A stretch of 64,000 nucleotides of DNA from Egibacteraceae bacterium (GTDB lineage Bacteria; Actinomycetota; Nitriliruptoria; Euzebyales; Egibacteraceae). The first letter of the stretch is position 1. Each line of letters begins with the position of its first letter. A model generated the notes under the pieces. It was not told the origin of the DNA, searched no databases, and saw only the letters and a program-made list of their open reading frames with translations. Both the position numbers and the translations under genes were made by a program. Shown one piece after another: positions 55,835 to 64,000 of the stretch. Location: positions 186,001 through 250,000 of the forward strand of contig JAUJNX010000007.1 in assembly GCA_030447925.1 (NCBI GenBank), read 5' to 3'.

Positions 55835-55912
55835 ATGCGCACGATCAAGTCCACGCTGTCCCTGCTCGAGTCCCTCGTCGCCTCCGCCTGGACCAGCAAG
55901 TCCCACTGGTAG
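55835..55912 (+). CDS. 25-residue peptide, possible leader or signalling peptide
   Basis: This short frame starts at ATG 55835 (an ATG two codons earlier, at 55829, is also possible) after GTGAAGGA. The peptide is MRTIKSTLSLLE followed by SLVASAWTSKSHW: amphipathic, six Ser, two Trp, no Cys, C-terminal aromatic. It lies in a stretch with a distinct AT-rich promoter-like region upstream and a strong hairpin six bases beyond its stop, then a sensor kinase gene. Possible roles are a regulatory leader peptide (attenuation), a secreted signal sensed by the kinase, or a precursor peptide. None is proven; no modification enzyme is adjacent. Confidence 0.5.
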   Translation: MRTIKSTLSLLESLVASAWTSKSHW

Positions 55913-55917
55913 CGACC

Positions 55918-55943
55918 TCGCCGCCCCCGCGAGGGGGCGGCGA
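55918..55943 (+). terminator. strong GC hairpin after the small peptide
   Basis: A perfect 11-bp stem (tcgccgccccc with its complement) and a four-base loop gcga start six bases after the peptide stop codon. No U-tract follows. It could end the peptide transcript or attenuate read-through into the kinase gene at 56041. Confidence 0.6.
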
Positions 55944-56040
55944 CCCGCTGCCCGTCCTCTCCCCGCCATCCGATCCAGCCGACAACCCTCCAGGACGGGT
56001 GCGGGCGCGCGAGACTGCTCGCCGGCGCGGGGAGGCGGTC

Positions 56041-57792
56041 ATGGTGCAGAGCGGGTCGCGGGGGAGGCCACAGCGGCCGCCGGTCGCCTTCCGGGTCTAC
56101 ACCGCCCTGCTCGCCGCCGGCGTCGCCGTCCTGCTGCCCCAGGGGCTCGCCGTCGCCGCCGACCGGCCGCTGACCACCCTCGGGTGGATCCTGCTCACCT
56201 CGGTGGCCAGCACCCTCACCGTCCAGGTCCTGCCGCGCCAGCAGGTGGAGGCGTCGGTGCGGGCGCCGGTCAGCGTCGCGGCCGCCGTGGTGCTCCCCCC
56301 GCCCCTCACGCTTGTGGTCAACGTCGCGGCGCTGGTGAGCGCCCGCGAGCTGCGCTCACGGCCCGACGGCTGGAAGGTGCTGTTCAACCACGCCCAGCAC
56401 GGGCTGGCGGCGTGGCTCGCCGCGCTCGCGGCGCAGGAGCAGCCGTTCGGGATCCTGGCGGGCACGCTCGTCGCGCTGGTCGTCTTCGAGGCGGTCAACG
56501 ACGTCGCGGTCGCGCTGTCGGTCACCCTCCGGGGGCGGCTGCAGCTGCGGGACGCGACCCAGCGGACGGCGGCGCCGTTCCCGCGGTTCGCCACCAGCTT
56601 CGGCTTCGTCGCGCTGCTGTCCCTGCTCATCGTCGTGCTGTACGACCAGGTCAACCCCTGGGCGGTGGCCCTGCTCGGGCTGCCGCTGTGGCTGGGGTTC
56701 TCCGCGCTCGCGTCGGCCAAGGAGGCCAGCGACCGCGCCGACGAGCTGGCCGCCAGGGTCCGCGAGCTCGAGGCGCTCAACGCCCTGGGGACCGCGCTGC
56801 TGGCCAGCCGCGACGCGCGCGAGGTCGCGGGGGTGGCCACCGCGGCCCTGCGGTCCATCTGCGCCGGGCACCCCGGCGGCGACCGCGCCGCCGTGCTGAC
56901 CGGGGGCCGCCCGCCCGCCGACCTGGACGCGCGGCCGGTGTCGGGCACCGACGCGATCGTCGTCCTGCCCCACGGGCTGGACGACCGCCGCGCCGCCGAG
57001 GTCGGCACCGTCTGCGCCGCCGTGGGCCTCGCGCTGACCCGCCTGGCCGCCGAGCGCCACCTCGGCGAGGCCCAGCGCGCGCAGGTCGCGCTGGCCGGCA
57101 AGATCCTGGAGGAGGGCACCATCGAGCGCAGCCGCATCGCGCTCAACGTCCACGACGACGTGCTGCCCTACCTCGCCGCCGCCCAGATCCAGGCCGACAA
57201 CGTCCTGACCGCGGCGGCCCGGGGCGACATGGCGGTGCTGCTGACCCTGGCCGCCAAGGTCCGCGACGGCATCGAGGACGGGATCCGGACGCTGCGCGGG
57301 GTCCTGGACGACCTCCAGCGCCAGACCCTGGAGCCCGGGAACCTCGTCCCCTGGCTCGGCCACGTCGCGGAGCGCACCCGCTTCGAGCACGGCATCTCCA
57401 TGGAGCTCGACACCTCGGCCTACCGGGGCGGGCTGCCGCACGCGACCGAGATCCTGCTGGCCGAGACCGTGGCCGGATGCCTCGCCAACGTGGTCAAGCA
57501 CGCCGGCGCCACCCGCGCGGCGGTGCGCGTCGCCACCGAGCCCGGCGGCGTCGGCCTGGAGGTCGCCGACGACGGCCGCGGCTTCGACCCGGCGCAGGTC
57601 GGCGACGGTCACCACGGGCTGGCGCTCATGCGCCAGCGGGTCGCGCTGGTCAGCGGGCACTTCGTGGTCGACTCCGCGCCGGGTCGCGGCACCGTCGTGC
57701 GCCTGGGCGTCCCCGTCGAGCCCGCCCCCGCCGACCGCCGGCTCCCCGCCCCGCCGCCCCGGCCCGTCATCGGCACGGGCAGCGCCCGCTGA
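56041..57792 (+). CDS. sensor histidine kinase
   Basis: The protein has 583 residues; ATG 56041 follows GGGGAGGCGGTC, preferred over an upstream GTG at 55999. About six N-terminal helices (to residue 235) include LPPPLTLVVNVAALVSARELR, resembling MASE/GAF-linked membrane sensors; then a coiled segment (ADELAARVRELEAL) and a GAF-like region. The histidine box is RSRIALNVHDDVLPYLAAAQI, with His near 371, and the ATPase has VADDGRGFDP and GHHGLALMRQRVALVSG. No response regulator is adjacent. The small peptide and hairpin upstream may be part of its control. Confidence 0.85.
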   Translation: MVQSGSRGRPQRPPVAFRVYTALLAAGVAVLLPQGLAVAADRPLTTLGWILLTSVASTLTVQVLPRQQVEASVRAPVSVAAAVVLPPPLTLVVNVAALVSARELRSRPDGWKVLFNHAQHGLAAWLAALAAQEQPFGILAGTLVALVVFEAVNDVAVALSVTLRGRLQLRDATQRTAAPFPRFATSFGFVALLSLLIVVLYDQVNPWAVALLGLPLWLGFSALASAKEASDRADELAARVRELEALNALGTALLASRDAREVAGVATAALRSICAGHPGGDRAAVLTGGRPPADLDARPVSGTDAIVVLPHGLDDRRAAEVGTVCAAVGLALTRLAAERHLGEAQRAQVALAGKILEEGTIERSRIALNVHDDVLPYLAAAQIQADNVLTAAARGDMAVLLTLAAKVRDGIEDGIRTLRGVLDDLQRQTLEPGNLVPWLGHVAERTRFEHGISMELDTSAYRGGLPHATEILLAETVAGCLANVVKHAGATRAAVRVATEPGGVGLEVADDGRGFDPAQVGDGHHGLALMRQRVALVSGHFVVDSAPGRGTVVRLGVPVEPAPADRRLPAPPPRPVIGTGSAR

Positions 57793-57807
57793 CCCCCGGC
57801 GGCGGCG

Positions 57808-58197
57808 TCAGGGGCGGCGGTGGGAGAGGGCCCAGAGGATCAGCGGGATCTGCAGCGGCACCCGCAGCCAGGCGACCACCGGGTCCCCGGCGGGGCCCGA
57901 CGTGGCGGGGTAGCCGCCGTCCAGCGCCATCTGCACGTTGCCCGGCCAGACGGCCACGAGCACCGCGGCCACCGCCAGCGCCCCGGCGCGGCGGGTGCGC
58001 GGCACCGCCAGCAGGACCCCGGCGGCCAGCTCCGCGACCCCGCTGCCCAGCACCCAGGGCCGCGGGTCCCCGAGCAGGGCCGGGATCAGCGGCGCGTAGA
58101 CCCTCGGCGCCACGAGGTGCAGCACCCCGCCCCCGACCATCATCGCGGCCTGCGCGAGCCGCGACGCCGTCCGCCAGCGCGCGCCCCGGGCGCTCAC
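57808..58197 (-). CDS. DoxX-like membrane protein
   Basis: The protein has 129 residues from GTG 58197, overlapping the stop of the amidohydrolase (GTGA). Four hydrophobic helices carry the DoxX-type pattern: GGGVLHLVAP at helix 1, GSGVAELAAGVLLAVPRTR at helix 2, then ALAVAAVLVAVWPGNVQMAL and LRVPLQIPLILWAL. This small subfamily (P..N.....G) is common in actinobacteria; its function is unknown, and DoxX relatives have been linked to thiol or redox processes. It is convergent with the sensor kinase. Confidence 0.77.
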   Translation of the reverse strand: MSARGARWRTASRLAQAAMMVGGGVLHLVAPRVYAPLIPALLGDPRPWVLGSGVAELAAGVLLAVPRTRRAGALAVAAVLVAVWPGNVQMALDGGYPATSGPAGDPVVAWLRVPLQIPLILWALSHRRP

Positions 58198-59510
58198 GAG
58201 AGCAGCTCGTCGATGTCCAGGACCCCCCCGGCCGCCTCGAACGCCTGGCGGGTGGCAGCGCGCAGGTCGGCGTCGGCGAGGACGTCGGCGGCGGTCAGCG
58301 CCAGCCCGATCGCGCCCTCGACGCACGCGCGGTCCGCGGCCTCGCCCACGGCGTGGGCCGCGAACTCCGGGTTGTGGATGGACACCCCGATCGGGGCGAC
58401 CTGGATGGTCGGGTGGATGGCCGGCACGCGTACGCTGACGTTGCCGAGGTCGGTCGACCCCGTGAAGCCCTCCGGGATGATCCCGCCGGGGAGGACCGTG
58501 CGCCCCAGGCCCGCCATGTGCTGGGCGTAGCGCCCCGCCAGCGGCGCGCTGTTGCGCACCGGCAGGTAGACGGGGGTCGGGTCCCAGGTCAGCGCCGCCT
58601 CGGTCGCGGTGGCCAGCGCGGCGGCCTCGAAGATCTCGCGGGCGCGGCCGGAGAGCTCCCGCAGGGTGGCCGGGTCGGCCGACCGCAGGTAGAACGACGC
58701 GGCGGCCCGGTCGGGGACGATGTTGGGCTTCTGCCCGCCGTCGGTGATGATCCCGTGCACCCGGTCCGTCGGCAGCATGTGCTGGCGGAGCTGGGCGACC
58801 CCGTTGTACGCCGTGACCACCGCGTCCAGCGCGTTGCGGCCGAGGAACGGGAACGCGGCGGCGTGCGCGGTGATGCCGCGGTAGGCGACGTCGACGGTGC
58901 GGACGCCGATCCAGGGGTGCTCGGCGACCTCGAAGCCCGCGGGGTGGAGCATGACGACGGCGTCCACGCCGTCGAAGGCGCCCGCCCTGGCCATCAGCTC
59001 CTTGCCGCCCCCGCCCTCCTCCGCCGGGCAGCCGTACAGCAGCACCGTGCCGCCGAGGTCGTCGGCCAGCCCTGCCAGCCCCAGGAACGCGCCTGCGGCG
59101 GTGGCGGCGATGATGTTGTGCCCGCAGGCGTGGCCGAGGCCCGGCAGCGCGTCGTACTCGGCGAGCACCGCCACGCGCGGCCCGTCACCGGTGCCGGCCT
59201 CCGCCCGCAGGGCGGTGTCCAGGCCGAAGGCGCCGACCTCGGCCGCCAGCCCCTTGTCGGCCAGCAGCCGGGCGAGGCGCCGCACCGACCGGTGCTCGGC
59301 GTAGCCCAGCTCCGGCTCGGCGTGCAGGTCGTGGGAGAGCGCGACGAGGTCGTCCCCGGCGCGCCGGACCGCCGCCTCGACCTGGCCAGCGACGTCGTCG
59401 GCGACACCCGCGAACGGTGACGGGGGCGGTGGCCCGGCCGCTGCGCGCTCACGGGCGACGCGCTCCGCGAGCCGTTCGAGCAGACCGGGGTACGGAGGGG
59501 TCAGGGCCAT
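58194..59510 (-). CDS. M20 family amidohydrolase
   Basis: The protein has 438 residues from ATG 59510. M20D-type metal-binding elements are seen: DLHAEPELGYAEHRSV, VLAEYDALPGLGHACGHNI, CPAEEGGGGK and MLHPAG, followed by a dimerisation domain (VDVAYRGITAHAAAFP) and a C-terminal metal His (FAAHAVGEAAD). These enzymes hydrolyse N-acyl amino acids or aminobenzoyl-glutamate-like amides. The exact substrate is unclear. A basic, Pro-rich N-terminal 35 residues precede the domain. It is transcribed ahead of the DoxX-like gene. Confidence 0.87.
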   Translation of the reverse strand: MALTPPYPGLLERLAERVARERAAAGPPPPSPFAGVADDVAGQVEAAVRRAGDDLVALSHDLHAEPELGYAEHRSVRRLARLLADKGLAAEVGAFGLDTALRAEAGTGDGPRVAVLAEYDALPGLGHACGHNIIAATAAGAFLGLAGLADDLGGTVLLYGCPAEEGGGGKELMARAGAFDGVDAVVMLHPAGFEVAEHPWIGVRTVDVAYRGITAHAAAFPFLGRNALDAVVTAYNGVAQLRQHMLPTDRVHGIITDGGQKPNIVPDRAAASFYLRSADPATLRELSGRAREIFEAAALATATEAALTWDPTPVYLPVRNSAPLAGRYAQHMAGLGRTVLPGGIIPEGFTGSTDLGNVSVRVPAIHPTIQVAPIGVSIHNPEFAAHAVGEAADRACVEGAIGLALTAADVLADADLRAATRQAFEAAGGVLDIDELLS

Positions 59511-59535
59511 CCCCGCAGGCTAGCCGAGGGGTGTG

Positions 59536-61149
59536 TCAGGCCGCGCTGAAGCGCAGGGCCGTCCCCACCACCGCCGACAGCGCGAGCAGGCCCACCAGCG
59601 GGGCGGTCGCGCGGTCGGCTCGGCTGGGGCCGAGGCGCGCGAGCGCCAGGTGGTGGCCAGCCGCCACCGCGGCCAGATGGGGGGCCAGCAGCAGCGCGAC
59701 CTGGACGACCGCCGCGAGGGTCGCGGGCAGGACGTCGTACGCCGCGACGACCGGCGTGACCGCCAGCGCGTCGATGCCCCCGCGCGCCAGGGTGCCGAGC
59801 TGCGAGGCGACCGCCTGTCCCTCGATCACCAGCACCGAGAAGTAGTGGGTGGCGGCGTAGGCGGTGACGAGCGCGAGCAGCGGCGGGGCGACCAGCGCCA
59901 GGCGCGCCCCCCCGGCCACCACCGCGGTGGCCAGCGCGCAGCAGGCCAGGACGGCGAGGAGGACCGCGTCCGCCCGCCCCGGGCCGAGCGGGGCGGTCCG
60001 CTCCCACCAGCCGGTGTCGGTGAGGAAGTCGCCGAGGGCCGCGCCCACCAGCACGCCGACGACCGCCGCGGCGCCCGGCGGGGCCGGGGCGACCAGGCCG
60101 GCGCGCCACGGCGCCACCAGCCGGACGCGGCCGTCGCCGTCGCGCACCACGGGGGAGCAGCGGGCGACCACGTCGCCCAGCACCTCGAAGGGGTCGGCGG
60201 CGGCGTACCAGGCGCTGCCGTGCAGCGCCGCGCCGGCGAGCAGCGCCAGGCCCAGGCCCGCGAGCGCCACCAGCAGCGCCGTGAGGTCGTCGGGGAAGCG
60301 CGACTCGAGGACGACGATCACCAGCAGGCCGGGGACGGCGGGCCACCAGCCCCAGGACGGGGGCACCGGCCGGACGGCCTGCTCGCGGGGGTCGCCGGTG
60401 AGGCGGGCCAGCGCGAGGGTCGCCGTGCGCAGCGGGCTGATCGACCGCCAGACGCCGGGTGCGATCAGCGACAGCGGCACGAGCCCCGCCCAGGCGGCGA
60501 CGAGCACCAGCCGCGGCGCGGGGTTGGTTCCCGCCGCCGCGGGCCCGGCCGCCGCCAGCGCGACGACGCCGACCGCCCCCAGCACGCCCACCGCCCGCAG
60601 CGCCCCCCTGACCGGCCCCGAGCCCACGGCCCGCCCCACCCCCCCCGGCCCCCTCCCCCCGCCGCGCCCCCCCGCGGCGGCCCCGCCCCGCCCCCCCGGG
60701 GGGGGGGGGCCCCGGCCCCCGGGGGCCCCCCCCCCCGCGCCGGGGGCCGCCCCCCCCCCCCCGGGCGGGTGTCACCGCGCCGGCTCGCGCCGTCCCGGAC
60801 AGCGCTGCGCCCGCGCCGGCTGTCGCACCTCCGGCCGCGGCCTGCGCGGCCGCGACGTCTGGAGGCGGTGCGGCCCCGGCTGCCGCGCCCGGCGTGACGG
60901 GGATGGTGGGCGGGACGGGCCGGGATGTGGCGGCCCCGGCGGCCGCGGGCGATCGGGCGGGGGCTGCGGGGGCAGGTGGGCGGGCGCCGGTACGGGTCCG
61001 GGGGCGGGCGCGGGGCGGGTGCGGGTGCGGGTGCGGCGGGACAGGGCGGACGACAGGCCCAGGACCGCACCGGCCACCAGGGCCAGCACGATCGGCAGGG
61101 GCAGGAGGGCCGCGGGGTCGCCCAGCCCGTGGGCCAGGACGACGGTCAC
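59536..61149 (-). CDS. large multi-pass membrane protein, interrupted by poor-quality sequence
   Basis: The beginning (MTVVLAHGLGDPAALLPLPIVLALV from ATG 61149) and the main body (residues read from about 60640 down: RGALRAVGVLGAVGVVALAA, GVWRSISPLRTATLAL, ending VGTALRFSAA) are in the same frame but separated by about 370 bases. That interval contains a stop, shifted frames (an Ala-rich linker in another frame) and a G/C homopolymer patch. The order, an N-terminal helix after AHGLGDPxxLPLP, a linker, then ten or so helices with a 'SPLRT' loop, matches an uncharacterised actinobacterial membrane protein family. It is probably one intact gene in reality. Function unknown. Confidence 0.62.
60640..60775. 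other. G/C homopolymer patch, probable sequence artefact
   Basis: The patch contains runs of 10-14 G or C (for example twelve G near 60700 and fourteen C near 60750) with almost no A or T. It falls inside a membrane-protein gene where homology predicts an ordinary linker. No biological feature is assigned. Confidence 0.7.
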
Positions 61150-61210
61150 CGCGGCGCGATCGTCGCCGTCACCCCGGTCAGGCTAGCGGCGGCCGCCCCG
61201 CCCCCGCCCG

Positions 61211-61864
61211 TCAGCCGACGTACGGCGAGATCATCCCGACCGCGAACGCGCCCCACCAGCACACCTGCGAGATCCCGCCGGCGATCAGCACCTGCACCAT
61301 CAGGCCCATCGGCGGCCGGGCGTGGGGGTCGGCCGGCCGCCACTGGTTGGCAAGGCCGGTCAGCCGCATCGCGTTGACCCCGCCGAGCCCGCAGCCCAGC
61401 ACCAGCAGCATCTTCAGCAGGACGATCGGCTTGCCCAGGGGCGGCGCGAGGAACGCCCCGCTCAGCAGCAGTCCCCCGAAGCCCGCCCAGATCGGCAGGT
61501 GGGTGTCCTGGGCCATGTTCATGACGTCGCGGAACGACTTGCGCCCGAGGATGTACTGGATGCCGGTGTGGTCGAGCACCAGCACCGCGCCCAGCCCCAG
61601 GATCATCGAGGCCAGGTGCAGCGCCAGCATCCCGACGCGGACCGGCTCGGGCGGGGCGAGCAGGCTGCCGACCAGCACGCTGTCGCCCCACAGCAGCGTG
61701 ACGACCGCCGCGGTGATGAGCAGCCGGCGCGTGGACGGCGGCGCCTTGGGGACGACCGCTTCCGTGACCGCGCGGACGCGCCGGCGGACCGCGGGTTCCA
61801 GCCCGGCCGCCGTCGCCCCGCTGCCCCGCCGGGCCCCCGGGGGCAGGCCCCGGTGGGTCCGCAC
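61211..61864 (-). CDS. membrane protein of unknown function
   Basis: The protein has 217 residues if GTG 61864 is used; the start is uncertain since no ribosome site is clear and homology-like sequence begins near RRLLITAAVVTLLWGD. Four to five helices are visible: LLITAAVVTLLWGDSVLVGSLL, LHLASMILGLGAVLVLDH, IWAGFGGLLLSGAFLA, VLLKMLLVLGCGLGGVNAM and QVLIAGGISQVCWWGAFAVG. A DHTGIQYILGRKSF loop and a conserved-looking His suggest a possible metal or heme environment, similar to small four-helix cytochrome-like proteins, but this is speculative. Confidence 0.6.
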   Translation of the reverse strand: MRTHRGLPPGARRGSGATAAGLEPAVRRRVRAVTEAVVPKAPPSTRRLLITAAVVTLLWGDSVLVGSLLAPPEPVRVGMLALHLASMILGLGAVLVLDHTGIQYILGRKSFRDVMNMAQDTHLPIWAGFGGLLLSGAFLAPPLGKPIVLLKMLLVLGCGLGGVNAMRLTGLANQWRPADPHARPPMGLMVQVLIAGGISQVCWWGAFAVGMISPYVG

Positions 61865-62139
61865 CCCCGCCGGGCCCCCGCGGCGCCGGGCCGGAGCGGG
61901 CGCGGCGGCGTGGCGCGCCGCCCGCCGCGGGGGCAGGTCGCCGCCGCGGCGGAGCTGCTGCGTCTGGTCGACCCGCTGGTTCAAGGGCTGTCCGCTCCGG
62001 CACCGTGTCCAGGCCCGTCCGGGTGGACGGGTCAGCGGCGACCGTAGTCCCGCCGCACAGGACCCGACAACCTGCTGGCCCACAACCATCCCCACGCGCT
62101 AGCCCGAAGGGCCACGGGTGCGGAGGGGGTCCCCGGCGC

Positions 62140-63492
62140 TCAGGTCCCGCCGCGCGGCGGGCCTGGCGGCCCGCCCGCCCAGGGGTCGTAGTCGACTTCC
62201 AGCGGCTCCTGGGCGGGCCGCTCGGCCTCCGGCACGTTGCGCAGGTTGAGCCGGATGCGGGTCCACGTCGAGCTGCGCCCGCGCATCGAGTCGACGAGCA
62301 CGTCGGCGGGCTGCAGGTGCCCCACGACGTCGGCGTGGCGCTGCTTCCAGCGTTCCAGGCCGGCCAGGGCCTCGGCCTGGGTGGCCGCGCGGGCGACCTC
62401 GATGAGCGGGAAGGTCGTCCGCCGCCGCCCCGTCGGCCCGTAGGACTGGCCCGGTGCCGGCGGCGGGACGATGCCCGCGCGCGGCGCGGCGGCCGTCCGG
62501 CGCTTGGACGGCTGGACGCGGGGGGCCTCGCCGGCCTGCTTGTCGTAGTGCGGCGGCCACGGTGCGTCGGCGAAGCCCGCCGACTCGTGCTGGGCGGCCA
62601 GCTCCAGCAGCGCGTCGAGCGAACCCGCGGCCTCGTCGATCCCGGCCGAGGGGTCCCCGCCCGCAGCGACCCGGTCGGGGACGGTGCGCAGGGTGAACGC
62701 GTCGGGCTCGACGGCGGGCACCTCCTCCCAGCGCAGCGGGGTCGACACGCGCGCGTCGGGGGTGGGGCGGACCGAGTACGCCGACGCCACGGTGCGGTCC
62801 TTGGCGTTCTGGTTGTAGTCGAGGAAGACGCCGTGGCGCTCCTCCTTCCACCACCGGCTGGTCGCGATGCCGGGCTCGCGGCGCTCGACCTCGCGGGCCA
62901 GGGCCACCGCCGCGCGGCGGACGTCGGCGAAGCCCCAGCGGGGCTCGATGCGGCAGTAGATGTGGAACCCGCGCGACCCGGAGGTCTTGGGCCAGCCGAC
63001 CAGGCCGAAGTCGTCGAGCACCTCGCGGGTGGCCAGCGCGACCTCGCGGATCTGGGACCAGCCGACGCCCGGCACCGGGTCGAGGTCGACGCGCAGCTCG
63101 TCGGGGTGGTCGAGGTCGTCGGCCCGGACCGGGTGCGGGTTCAGGTCGATGCAGCCGAGGTTGACGATCCAGGCCAGCTGCGCGGCGTCGCGCACCACGA
63201 CCTCGTGGGCGCTGCGCCCCGACGGGAACTTCAGCTCGACGGTCTCGATCCAGTCGGGGCGCTTCTCGGGCGCCCGCTTCTGGAAGAAGAACTCGCCCTC
63301 CGCGCCGTTGACGAAGCGCTTCAGGGCCATGGGCCGCCCGTCGACGCCACGCAGCGCGCCCTGCGCCACCGCCAGGTAGTAGCGGACCAGCTCCAGCTTC
63401 GTCACCCCGGCCTGGGGGAAGTAGACCTTGTCCGGGTTGGAGATCGTGACCTCCCGGCCCGCGACCTCCAGGACCTCCTTGCGCGGCGGCAT
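62140..63492 (-). CDS. LigD-type polymerase-domain protein (AEP superfamily)
   Basis: The protein has 450 residues from ATG 63492. It is a stand-alone LigD polymerase/primase domain: ISNPDKVYFPQAGVTK, ELRVDLDPVPG (catalytic Asp-x-Asp), KTSGSRGFHIYCRI (nucleotide binding) and VFLDYNQNAKDRTVASAYSVR (third Asp), ending with TPLRWEEV. In LigD this domain fills gaps during non-homologous end joining. No ligase or nuclease domain is attached; instead there is a 150-residue C-terminal extension (PTGRRRTTFPLIEV, RSSTWTRIRLNLRN). No Ku or ligase gene is in the window. Actinobacterial relatives exist as separate genes. Confidence 0.9.
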   Translation of the reverse strand: MPPRKEVLEVAGREVTISNPDKVYFPQAGVTKLELVRYYLAVAQGALRGVDGRPMALKRFVNGAEGEFFFQKRAPEKRPDWIETVELKFPSGRSAHEVVVRDAAQLAWIVNLGCIDLNPHPVRADDLDHPDELRVDLDPVPGVGWSQIREVALATREVLDDFGLVGWPKTSGSRGFHIYCRIEPRWGFADVRRAAVALAREVERREPGIATSRWWKEERHGVFLDYNQNAKDRTVASAYSVRPTPDARVSTPLRWEEVPAVEPDAFTLRTVPDRVAAGGDPSAGIDEAAGSLDALLELAAQHESAGFADAPWPPHYDKQAGEAPRVQPSKRRTAAAPRAGIVPPPAPGQSYGPTGRRRTTFPLIEVARAATQAEALAGLERWKQRHADVVGHLQPADVLVDSMRGRSSTWTRIRLNLRNVPEAERPAQEPLEVDYDPWAGGPPGPPRGGT

Positions 63493-63581
63493 GCGGGGAC
63501 GATACGCGAGGTCCCGCGCCCGGCCCTGCCTCCCGCGGGGCGGGGCCGCCCGGATCCCTCGCCCGGGCGGCCGTGCCGCGG

Positions 63582-64000
63582 TCAGCGGATCACGTAGCCC
63601 GCCGTGCGGGGCCGGCTGACGTTGCCGGCGGTGTCGACCGCGATCCAGCGGACCACGGTGGTCCGGTCCAGGCGCAGCACCGGGGTCGTGGAGCGCAGCA
63701 CCCCCGCCTCCACCGTCGGCGAGGCTGCCGTCGGGCGGGACCCGTCGGTGGTGTAGTGGATCGTTGCGGGTTCGGAGGTGTCGAAGACCACCGTCACCGG
63801 GTCGGTGTAGACGCCGCTGCGCGGTGCGACGGTCGCCCGCGGGGCCACGTCGTCGGCCTGCCAGTCGGCCGCCACCTCGAGCATGCCGAGGAAGCCGCTG
63901 GCGAACTCCATGGCCTGGTCGAAGCCCTCGGTCTCGAAGTCCGGCCAGAACCAGCCTGGCGACTCCCAGTCCTCGCCGTCCCAGATGTCGGACCCGACCT
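63582..64000 (-). CDS. C-terminal part of a secreted protein, possibly a zinc carboxypeptidase, truncated at window edge
   Basis: The frame enters from the right edge and ends at 63582 (about 139 codons). It reads WDGEDWESPGWFWPDFETEG, then FDQAMEFASGFLGMLEVAADW, then a chitobiase C-terminal-like beta domain: APRSGVYTDPVTVVFDT, ATIHYTTDGSRPT and VRWIAVDTAGNVS. The domain is common at the end of secreted hydrolases. The segment before it, a Phe-Glu-x-Glu-Gly loop followed by a helix, resembles the end of M14 carboxypeptidase domains, but the catalytic part lies outside the window. Confidence 0.65.
   Translation of the reverse strand, partial: VGSDIWDGEDWESPGWFWPDFETEGFDQAMEFASGFLGMLEVAADWQADDVAPRATVAPRSGVYTDPVTVVFDTSEPATIHYTTDGSRPTAASPTVEAGVLRSTTPVLRLDRTTVVRWIAVDTAGNVSRPRTAGYVIR

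Noticed and set aside
56184-59420. 1078-codon plus-strand open frame crossing the sensor kinase, DoxX-like and M20 genes
   Set aside because: It overlaps three recognisable genes on both strands and is an Arg/Pro/Gly-rich GC artefact.
61960-62030. Segment with 'ctggttcaaggg' considered as a tRNA T-arm
   Set aside because: No acceptor stem, D-arm or anticodon arm could be paired around it.

Overview
The window is about 75% GC, with dense, often ATGA/GTGA-overlapping genes and frequent GTG starts. It looks like a chromosomal piece of a high-GC actinomycetote. Supporting families are a Kgd-type 2-oxoglutarate decarboxylase, a CPWC DsbA-like protein of the mycothiol-linked type, an LAL-type LuxR regulator, DUF2510-RDD, and a Tad pilus with a NarL-type two-component system. 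A deep-branching actinobacterial class such as Nitriliruptoria is possible, but this is inference.

Layout. 0-1.2 kb: truncated Flp-leader protein and small genes. 1.2-12.5 kb: glycerol/dihydroxyacetone cluster (LAL regulator, glpF, dhaK, dhaL, glpK, DhaM-HPr-EI fusion, glpD). Glycerol is imported and phosphorylated or, as dihydroxyacetone, phosphorylated by a PEP-driven kinase whose EI and HPr are encoded in the same cluster. 12.5-18.9 kb: small regulators and membrane proteins, a repeat protein with four SGKxF motifs, metF, serA, a 2-hydroxyacid dehydrogenase and RDD. 19.0-20.05 kb: an IS481-type element. 20-32 kb: housekeeping (thiol oxidoreductase, AI-2E transporter with a 30-bp coding tandem repeat, M18 aminopeptidase, kgd, hydrolase, hisS).

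32-54.3 kb: the most interesting part. A Tad (tight adherence) locus (cpaB, a TadZ-TadE fusion, tadE, tadA, tadB, tadC, sensor kinase, response regulator, Flp pilin) is flanked by proteins in which pilin-like N-termini are joined to other domains: a TadG-like N-terminus on an M15 (VanY-like) peptidase, and an Flp-type class III leader on a 1344-residue Rhs/YD-repeat protein. The Rhs gene ends in a compositionally different hydrophobic tip and overlaps two small membrane-protein genes, the arrangement expected of toxin plus immunity. Two VWA lipoproteins, a PASTA pseudokinase, a decayed copy of the pseudokinase C-terminus and a DUF192 protein complete the region. The partial gene at the left edge has the same Flp-leader architecture as the Rhs protein. 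I propose this as a candidate Tad-linked effector/display system.

54.3-64 kb: acyltransferase, a 25-codon peptide gene with a strong hairpin ahead of a second sensor kinase, DoxX-like protein, M20 amidohydrolase, membrane proteins, a LigD-type polymerase-domain protein and a truncated secreted protein at the right edge.

Data quality: many genes carry single-base frameshifts at short G or C runs (dhaL, glpK, dhaM, kgd, the kinase and the acyltransferase among others), and 60640-60775 is an implausible G/C homopolymer patch. These are most simply read as sequencing/assembly errors, so 'broken' genes here should not be taken as real pseudogenes without raw-read support. No rRNA, tRNA or CRISPR array was recognised.
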